From positions 72,406,719 through 72,470,718 of the forward strand of contig CM074179.1 of assembly GCA_037179385.1 (NCBI GenBank): DNA of 64,000 nt, read 5' to 3'. Positions 56,785 through 64,000 of this stretch are shown here, one piece after another (the first letter of the stretch is position 1; the number at the start of each line of letters is the position of its first letter). The notes beneath the pieces were generated by a model, which did no database searches, had not been told where the DNA came from, and saw nothing but the letters and a program-made list of their open reading frames with translations. The position numbers and the translations under genes were made by a program. The DNA comes from Holothuria scabra. Its lineage: Eukaryota > Echinodermata > Holothuroidea > Aspidochirotida > Holothuriidae.

Positions 56785-57013
56785 GGTGCGTTCGATTAGC
56801 TGCTTGAGCCGGCTTAACTGGCTCAGCCAGCGTGCTATCTTTCGGAAAAGAGATCTTAACGTCATCAAAACGTCACAACCTGAGCCGACCAAAACGACCA
56901 GCTCTCCGAGATGGTCTTGTTGAGCCGTGTGACGTATTTTACGTCAGATGCCGTCCAGTCAAGAAACTGGTTGAGGCAGTTGAGCCGGCTCGAGCCACTA
57001 AATCGAACGCACC
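56785..57013. mobile_element. ~229-bp inverted-repeat element, copy 2
   Basis: Clean ends GGTGCGTTCGATTAGC and CTAAATCGAACGCACC, followed inward by GCTTGAGCCGGCTTAACTGG against the mirrored AGTTGAGCCGGCTCGAGC. The centre holds TGACGTATTTTACGTCA. A TTATA/TTATG flank may be the target duplication. Member of the same family as 49929-50157. Confidence 0.88.
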
Positions 57014-57019
57014 TTATGA

Positions 57020-58765
57020 CACGAGAGTGAAACATATCACCTCACTCTCATGTATCGAAATATTATGTGGGGTAGGTTCTACTCTCAGGGTCGATATTTC
57101 CTTAACCTACCCTTATGGTAATTTTTAAAGAGGTATCTTTTCAACTGAAAACATCATTCTCCACCCAGTCATCAAATCGATTAACTTTTGCACTAAAGTT
57201 CCTGCAAATAATGAGAAAAGTAGCCAACCCCTTGTAAATTTTGTTAACAACAGTCAAGTTGAAAGTCTTGGGCTACATCCATATCAATAGATTGGAAACT
57301 GGGCCATAAAACGCCACCTAACTAACTACATCAGTACCACGGGTTTTCCTTTGACACAGGCACAAAGGTTCTGAGGTTTTTTTTGTTTTTTTTTTTCCCC
57401 TTTTTTTTTAAACGAAAAAAATTTATGCATAAACTTGGGCAAGAAGCTCGGTACACTTCTGCCCAGTCAGTTCCTGCAATGCGAATACAACAAATAGTTT
57501 TCAGTGCTATGTGCTAAATTATTTTTGACGAATGCATTTTTTTACATTTCTTCCTTTTGAGGGGATTAGTTGTTGGAATGTTTTGTTGAAGTTGCGATAC
57601 CAATAGGAATATACTTTCATTTTTATTGTGAGTGATCATTTTTTGAAGGCGCTCAGAGGTGTAACAAGCGTAAATGGACCATGGGCCATGTCTAGAGACC
57701 CGGGTATTCAGGGAGATATGGCACAACCCGAAACTGGTACGCGCAGTATCTTTTACAATGGAGACTAGAAGGGTCTTAGGAAGTTGGTTTGGTGCATCTT
57801 TGCTGTCCCTTGTCCATAGGCCCCGAGGCTATGGGTTTGCTATGAATACAGAAGTTTTTCGAAATGCATGTATGAACATAACCCATTAAAAAGACGAGTG
57901 TAAATGATTTGTCTGACAAATTTGTGTATTTTAGCCCACTTTAATACTGCTCAATCAATATTTCCTATACAGATTTTTAGTCTTTACACTCGTGATTACC
58001 AGTGTTGCCCAGGGAGGCCAGGGTGAGGCCGGGGAAAAAGTAGCAGTTTACCCAATGCAACCATAAGGGAAGGATAATGCACCTACTTTGCTAAGTTTTC
58101 CTAGGTACATTTTGGAGATTACTCCTCCAAAGTAATTTCCTTAATATCATACTGTATCACTTCATTGATGACATTATTTAACATAAACCAAATACATAGG
58201 ACAAACCGAGTGTATTTCCTATGTTTCAAATTCTCGATTTTACAAATGTGATCGCAATTTTACCGAAGTTTGGGATGTAACATGTCGACCGTGCATCGCA
58301 CATCGTGACCAGGTGATTGCAGTTCCCTCCCTTTTTTCAATCCTTCATTGCAGAGCCCCCATTACGTGACCTGATGTGCATGAAATTGTTTCCATCTACC
58401 ATTTGTATAAAATACAACTGTGTAGGAAGCCGGTGCATGGGGGTGGGGTGAGGGGGGGTTAGGGAGTTTATATGGCACCCATTCAAAAAAGTGGGGGAAC
58501 AGAAATATTGCTTCCACTCACGTCAATTTGTAGAACGAACCTCCTTTTTTGTTCCCTCTGTTTACAAATTACAGTGTGCAAAATTTTCGGTACTGTTCTT
58601 CAATCTGTTAACGTAGCTCAAATATTGCGGCAAGCAAATATTCATTTTTTTTTTCAAAAATAAAACAACAAGTTCAACCCCTGGTTTGCGGCTAATAAGC
58701 TTTCACTCGGCATTGATAAAACTAATTACAGGTACTGACATCATGAAATTAACGAGAAGGGTAAT
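57020..58765. other. No supported gene
   Basis: T-runs near 57378-57410 and AT-rich unique sequence. Overlapping ORFs at 57514-57889 and 58472-58663 lack splice sites. Confidence 0.4.
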
Positions 58766-58769
58766 TTAC

Positions 58770-59130
58770 GTTCTTTCACTATTGAAGTCAATGATTCTTA
58801 AATAAAGAGAGTTGATAATGTCAGGTTGGGGTTTAGATTCCAAACGTTCTTGGATTGAACACATAATAGCTAGTAGCAAAGGGGGTAGGAATATTACAAC
58901 AGTTAAAACACATTTTCTAAGACATGTTTTAAGGTCTTTGTATCAATTCTTTTCTAAGTACACCTCATATGACTTATTGTTGTATAGCCTGGCCAGGTGC
59001 CAGCCAAAAGTACTTAAGCTGATGATTCTTCAAAAACGAGCTACTCGACATATTACTGCATCTGATGTCACATATAAGTTTCCGATTTTGTCACTTCCAG
59101 AACACGGGAAAATTGACCAAACTAAAGGTA
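58770..59130 (+). pseudogene. Non-LTR retrotransposon fragment (RT C-terminal end)
   Basis: One frame carries the end of a jockey/CR1/L2-like reverse transcriptase: LDSKRSWIEHI (normally the D-S-K-L-x-W-x-x-H-I block), a SLYQFF and SYDLLLYSLA stretch, then VLKLMILQKRATRHITASD, which fits the conserved L-Q-K-R-A-x-R-x-I block. Several residues of the canonical blocks are altered and the sequence stops matching near 59130. The catalytic RT domain is absent, so it is a dead fragment. Confidence 0.7.
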
Positions 59131-59189
59131 TGGGCGAGCACCCCTGCTTAGGAATTGCAATTTGCGCCCCGCGAAGCGCGCGCAAAGTT

Positions 59190-59268
59190 TTGCTTTTTTG
59201 AAACAAATAATGACGAATATGGAGCTTTTATTGGATAGAGTTCGGAAGTCTGAGGCGAATACGTAAAA
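59190..59268. repeat. Fragment of a GTGGCGTAGCT-type element
   Basis: The AATATGGAGCTTTTATTGGA to TTCGGAAGT stretch matches the right parts of the elements at 21998 and 29640 (AATATGGAGTTTTCATTGGA). It directly abuts the CAGTGGCGTCA-ended element. Confidence 0.55.
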
Positions 59269-59269
59269 C

Positions 59270-60303
59270 CAGTGGCGTCACCAGACTTTTCATTCTACGG
59301 GGGCACTAGGGGGCACAGCGATTTTACAGGGGGGCACTGCTAGACTCCACTCATGGCGCCGGAGGCACCACCGAGCGCTAAGCGCGAGGCTCATTGGATG
59401 GGGTCCAAGGGCCCGCCTTAGGGCCCCCGGTGGAGTCCAGGGGAAAGCCCGGGTGGGGGTCCAAGGGGCGAATCCCCGGAAGCTCCTGGGTTTTAGCGTG
59501 TTTGTTAGGTATTAAATTCGTTATTTAAGGGCAATTTTATTGACTTACCACAGGTCTAAAATAACCTCTAGGGTAACTTCAAGTAAGACTTTCCGTAAAA
59601 AGAAACACTTATTCAACTAGGCACCAAGAGCGGCCCCCGTCCGGCTGACATTTTGAAAAATCGGTAGATGAACTATTGAGAAAGAAGTTAATGGGCAGTC
59701 CAACGTGAGTCTTGGTGGGGGTCCAGGGGGCGAAACCCCCGGAAGCTCCTGGGTTTTAGCATGTTTGTGAGGTATTTAAGTTGTTTTTTAAGGGTTGTCT
59801 TTACACTGGTCCGAAAATTACTTACAGGGCAAGATTCTATTTTATTTTTGGTAACAACAGCAACGTACGTTAGTGAAACTACTATCAAGAGCGGATCCAG
59901 CTGACATTTTGAAGAAGGTGCGATGAACTAGAAAGAGAAAGAGAAGGCAGTTGATGGGCAATTAGATGTGATCCTGTTTAGGAAAAATGTAGGCCTAATC
60001 CTGCTTGAAGGGTTACCTGGACACCTTCAGTTGGCGTAGTGGGAAGTGTGGAGAAAATTTTGAAAAAAACGACCCCTTCAGACAGCCGGAAATGGCATTT
60101 CCCCGGTTTTTTGCGAAATATTCGTTTGGAAAACATGAAAATTTACTGCCCTTGTCAACAGAGGAATCGAATCCCATTGAAAGACTCACTATGAAAGGCA
60201 TGTTTTTTTTTTTTTGTTGAAAATCTCAAATCTCAGTTGGGGGCACACGGGGGCACACGATTTTTCAGGGGGAAGGGGCACGCCCCCCTCCTTAGTAACG
60301 CTG
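59270..60303. mobile_element. CAGTGGCGTCACCAG-ended element, 1.03 kb
   Basis: Begins CAGTGGCGTCACCAGACTTT and ends TTAGTAACGCTG, an imperfect inverted repeat. The interior contains a duplicated ~255-bp module: GGTCCA(A/G)GGGGCGAA, CCCCGGAAGCTCCTGGGTTT occurs at about 59465 and 59720. A tail module (AGCCGGAAATGGCATTTCCC) is shared with the 205-bp array at 20160. It is non-coding. Homologous to 50176-50835. Confidence 0.75.
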
Positions 60304-60309
60304 CGAAAA

Positions 60310-61815
60310 ACGGCCCAGCTTATGCTAGTAACCCAGTTTTGACCTTTCTGTAGTCAAGTTTGTGCAAACCTGGCAGGGACCACTATTCCATAAGTTAACC
60401 TTCATCTTCTTCAGTGTCAGAAACTTCACCCACGTATACCTTTGGGTCTATCAATGACTCAGTAAAACGTGACATGTTTTACTGCAGTTAAAGCAGGAAA
60501 TTGAAGTTGCACTTTAGTACTGGGACTGCTTGGTTAAAATAAGTGTTTTAAATCTTAATCACAAAATGTGGATCACATGAGTGTGTTGTTTTCAATATGA
60601 AGAATGTCAATTATTCACAATTAGGTCGGAAGCTGTGGTTTTGTCACAGGGCTGTTTAAACTCATGCTAAACACCCCTGTAATGAACCAGCCAAATGAAA
60701 CGGGTTGAGTGGGAACCAAGAATGTTTCTTCTTGCCGTGACTTTTGACAATTTTTTTATAGGCCTACTTGAGTGCTTGCAAGATACTCCACCGTTCTAGA
60801 TGACATCATAACGCTGCTGCAGGCTACATAATGACTTGCATGATACTTCCTCTTTAAATAAACTCGTGTAGTTGCATGGATGCTGTTTAACTCACAGGCT
60901 GACCCTATGTTTGACTTTTTGAAATCTGAAATAAATGTCTGGAAGTAGTTCTAGTTTACCGGGAATTTCTGTCATAATCTACTTCCCTTACTACACTAAC
61001 CCGATACCCTTTTGTTCCATCAATCGTAAGAATGCCCTAATTTTAGATAAAAATGACAAATTGCAATTTAACATTCTGCTCGTGCGCATTCAGTCGGAAA
61101 ACTATGAAACCGGAACTTTACATTTCATTCCCAATCCCCCAACCCCCAACTCCCATCCCAAGGCACTTGGTGGACTTATGAAATAAAGACATACTCGGCC
61201 GGGTGATTGCTTGTGTTGGAGCCCGCAGCTACTGGGGTGGTATTTTGGTTCAAAACTCCACCAAATAATATTGTCACCCATATGAAAATCAGTAAGCTAC
61301 ACCGGGTATTAGGAGAATATTTTGTGTCCTTCACAACACCTGCTCCCCCCTCCCCCCCCCCCCAAAAAAAAAAAATAAAAATAAAGCTGACTACGAGCCA
61401 TTTTTTTTTTCTTAAAAAAATAATACGGGCCCTTTTTTAGACCTATGCATATCCAACAGTCGGAGCTGCTTGACAGTATATAGTATGCTTTATGCCATAG
61501 CCTTATGGAGCTATACCACACAGTTATATACTTCCTTGTTAAAATGTTAGCTCCATGCTGTTACAAATTTATTCTAAATCAACAGTGAAAGTTAACAAGC
61601 TGACCATTTCCTTGTAGCCAGCCATTCATCAGTACCTGAAATTTTCCAAACACGGTATTTATACCCCATCCCATTCACCAAGCAAGCAGACGCTCTTCTG
61701 TGGCCGACCTGTTCAACAACTGAGGAGCTTTCCATGTATGATTGCTTTTGTTTGTTGCTGCAACCACAGTGATGTGCTCTTCAATCCAACAGTCACTAAA
61801 CTGAAGTCGAAGCAA
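60310..61815. other. No supported gene
   Basis: AT-rich, with a C-run followed by an A-run near 61350-61375 and a T-run near 61402. The frame at 60935-61186 has no splice context. Confidence 0.4.
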
Positions 61816-61818
61816 AAA

Positions 61819-61912
61819 AAGATGATTCTTTAATTTCCTTTGTGGTTTCATGCAGCATTGCAAAAAGGATGATTCTTTAATTTCCTTTGTGGTTTCATGC
61901 AGCATTGCAAAA
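61819..61912. repeat. Exact tandem duplication of ~47 bp
   Basis: A unit that begins GATGATTCTTTAATTTCC and ends GCAGCATTGCAAAAA occurs twice back to back with no mismatch seen, implying recent duplication. It lies inside a minus-strand frame (61675-61905) whose protein therefore repeats MLHETTKEIKESSFLQ-like residues; I see no other support for that frame. Confidence 0.9.
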
Positions 61913-61914
61913 AG

Positions 61915-62815
61915 CTAGGGACTTCTCCATGGTTTCATATGATGTTGGTAATTCCTGTGGTTAACTGTTCTTCATTTTAGAGGCAAGTCAGCTAAACACA
62001 AAAAGTGTAGGATTATGGCCTGCTCTGCAACATTCTTTTAAAAACTACTGAATTCATAAATTACTGGCTCGATTTTCAAAATTCAAAGTGCAAATTGGGT
62101 CTACGATACTCAGTCAGTAATTTGGAGTGGACAAAAGTAATGATCTGTGTAAAAAAATGTCTTCGTGGATGTTACTAATCACCCACCAAATGCGGTTTAC
62201 TTTGTGGTACAAATAATGTCAACACGGCTGCTGAAGTGGAAACCACAAAAAAAAAGTAGGTCACCATTGGGTGGATGGTAGGAAGGTACACTTTGTAGTT
62301 CAATATTTTGTAATGCCATGAGGCACTTCTTCTCAAGACTCAGAAAGCCAAAAAGGCATAACGATTCCTGGTTGCTCAAATGAAATGAAGTCTGTGTTTT
62401 TTGTTTTCTGTCTTGTTTTTTTTTTTTTTTTTTTTTTTAGTCGGCTCTGCTTCGTAAAATACAAAAAAAATTGGTTCATATTCTAAAGATAGGTAAAAAC
62501 TAGACATACCCTTTGAACTTAGAGACGTCAGATGGCCCTACATGCAACCTGGTGACACATATGCGTCATATGTTCTACAACCACGCATACAAACATTACA
62601 CCATCGTATAGATTCCTTCAGCTGACGCAAGGAATAATCAGACTGCAAAATGCATTGAGGTTTCAATGATACATTAAAGTTCCGTTTCAAATAATGCCAT
62701 CACGCACCATTATTTTCTCACAAATTTTAAATGTTAAAAGACATACATAGATAGATAGACAGACAAACATACAGGCAGAGAAAAAGACAGCTATCTTGAC
62801 AGACCACATTTAAAT
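61915..62815. other. No supported gene
   Basis: AT-rich, with a T22 run near 62418-62439 and a (GATA)n/(ACAG)n patch near 62745-62770 immediately left of the satellite-like array. Confidence 0.45.
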
Positions 62816-62817
62816 CG

Positions 62818-63838
62818 ATTTTCAGACTTTGATCCTTGGAGACCCCAGATAACCTTTCACCTCCTCGAAAAATGATGAGGACCATCTTCTGATCATAACG
62901 TATCCTCATACCAAATACGAGATCTATCCAATTTTAATATCTTGAAATATCGCGTTTACGATATTTTCAGACTTTGATACCCTGAGACCCCAAATTACAG
63001 TACCTATGACCTCCGCCAAAAACAATATGGACCAATCTCCTGACTATAACACATTAACATGCCCAAATATGAAATCCATCCAAAATTCTATCTTGAGATA
63101 TCGCCTTAACAGGATTTTCAGACTTTGACTCGTAGTGACTCTAGATGTCCTTTGATATCCACCTTAAACAACAGGGACCATGTTCTTACTATAACACATT
63201 CACACACCAAATATGAAATCTATTCAAGTTTCCTATCTTGAAAAATCGCGTTAACGAGATTTTAGGACTTTGGCCCCCGGTGACCCCAGATGAGATTGGA
63301 ACTCTTTCAAAAACAATAGAGACCATCGGCCCTTGACCATCCACATACCAAATATGAACTCTATCCACGTTTTCTATCTTAAGATATCGTATTAACGAGA
63401 TTTTCATACTTTATTCCCCAGTGACCCCAGATGATCTTTGACAACCGGGAAAAACAATTGGGACCATCCCCTGACCGTATAACATCTACATACAAAATAT
63501 GAAATCTATCCAAGTTTTCTATCTTGAAATATCGCGTTGACAATATTTTCAGACTTTGACCCACCCGTGACCCCAGATGACCTGTAACCTATGCCAAAAA
63601 CAATAGGGACCATCTTCGTATTGTAACGCATGAACATTCCAAAACATGAAATCTATCAACGTTTCCTACCTTGAGATATCGCGTTAACAAGGTTTTCAGA
63701 TTTTGACCCCTGGTTACCCCAGATGACCTTTGACCTCCACTAAAAACAATGGGGTTCTCTCTTTCAATATGGCGCATCTATGTACAAAGTTTGAAATCTG
63801 TCAGACTTTCGTTTCTTGAGACATCATTTTAATGAACA
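62818..63838. repeat. Satellite-like array, seven ~146-bp units
   Basis: Units start near 62818, 62962, 63112, 63256, 63399, 63543 and 63691 (spacing 143-150). Each has GATTTTCAGACTTTGACCCC, a (G)TGACCCCAGATGACCTTTGA block, AAAAACAATAGGGACCATC, ATACCAAATATGAAATCTAT and CTATCTTGAAATATCGCGTT. Units are diverged (roughly 15-25 percent by eye). Reverse-strand frames through the array give repeating peptides but are broken by stops. Confidence 0.9.
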
Positions 63839-64000
63839 AAGTGACACAAACACATCATGAACGCACCGTTTCTTTTATCATTGAAACCAAAAATGTAGTT
63901 CTTTGAAAATGTACCATCTTCTGAACACTAAAGTATATGATATTGTAATACGATTCATCTTACGAAACGGACAGTTTTTCTTCATATGTTGAAGTCAATA

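Noticed and set aside
62745..62770. CRISPR-like or regular short repeats
   Set aside because: The short GATA/ACAG patch is a simple microsatellite, and no array in the window has uniform repeats with unique spacers.

Overview
The window looks like AT-rich nuclear DNA of an animal, most likely a marine invertebrate. The evidence is sparse coding sequence, GT-AG splice junctions, Penelope-like and non-LTR retroelement remnants, many small inverted-repeat DNA transposons, long (TA)n tracts and 85-205 bp tandem repeats. The repeat style fits a marine deuterostome such as an echinoderm, but nothing here fixes the taxon. There are no operons, bacterial genes, CRISPR arrays or rRNA genes.

Layout. 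0.7-1.1 kb: probable 3' end of a plus-strand gene that enters from the left. 2.5-9.8 kb: repeat-dense block with an 85-bp tandem repeat, two decayed Penelope-like elements, and four short inverted-repeat elements that each sit inside a (TA)n tract. 10-16.9 kb: mostly unique DNA with two small inverted-repeat elements. 17.1-19.4 kb, minus strand: the clearest genes of the window, two tandem paralogues (285 and 351 aa) of an unrecognised all-helical family, each in one uninterrupted coding exon whose ATG directly follows a 3' splice-site AG. 20-35 kb: a ~205-bp tandem array, GTGGCGTAGCT-ended elements, isolated exon-like segments and a 1.4 kb element with long GC-rich inverted ends. 35.8-36.3 kb: a short two-exon plus-strand gene with matching phase and a poly(A) signal. 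38.9 kb: one more exon-like segment. 39.6-41.6 kb: repeat copies. 42.1-51.3 kb: a minus-strand spliced gene; its last exons join in phase across a ~5 kb intron that contains a 1.6 kb foldback element. 50-60 kb: transposon copies, a U2 snRNA-like sequence, a tRNA-Thr-like sequence and a non-LTR fragment. 62.8-63.8 kb: seven tandem copies of a ~146-bp repeat.

How the parts relate. The two helical paralogues are the only genes that plausibly act together. They share four motif blocks, but only one has a central hydrophobic segment and only the other has a low-complexity acidic/polar insert. This recalls division of labour in multi-subunit helical pore-forming proteins; that reading is inference. 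Most of the rest is transposon material. The best new structure is the group of inverted-repeat elements in (TA)n tracts, which share terminal motifs although their interiors differ.
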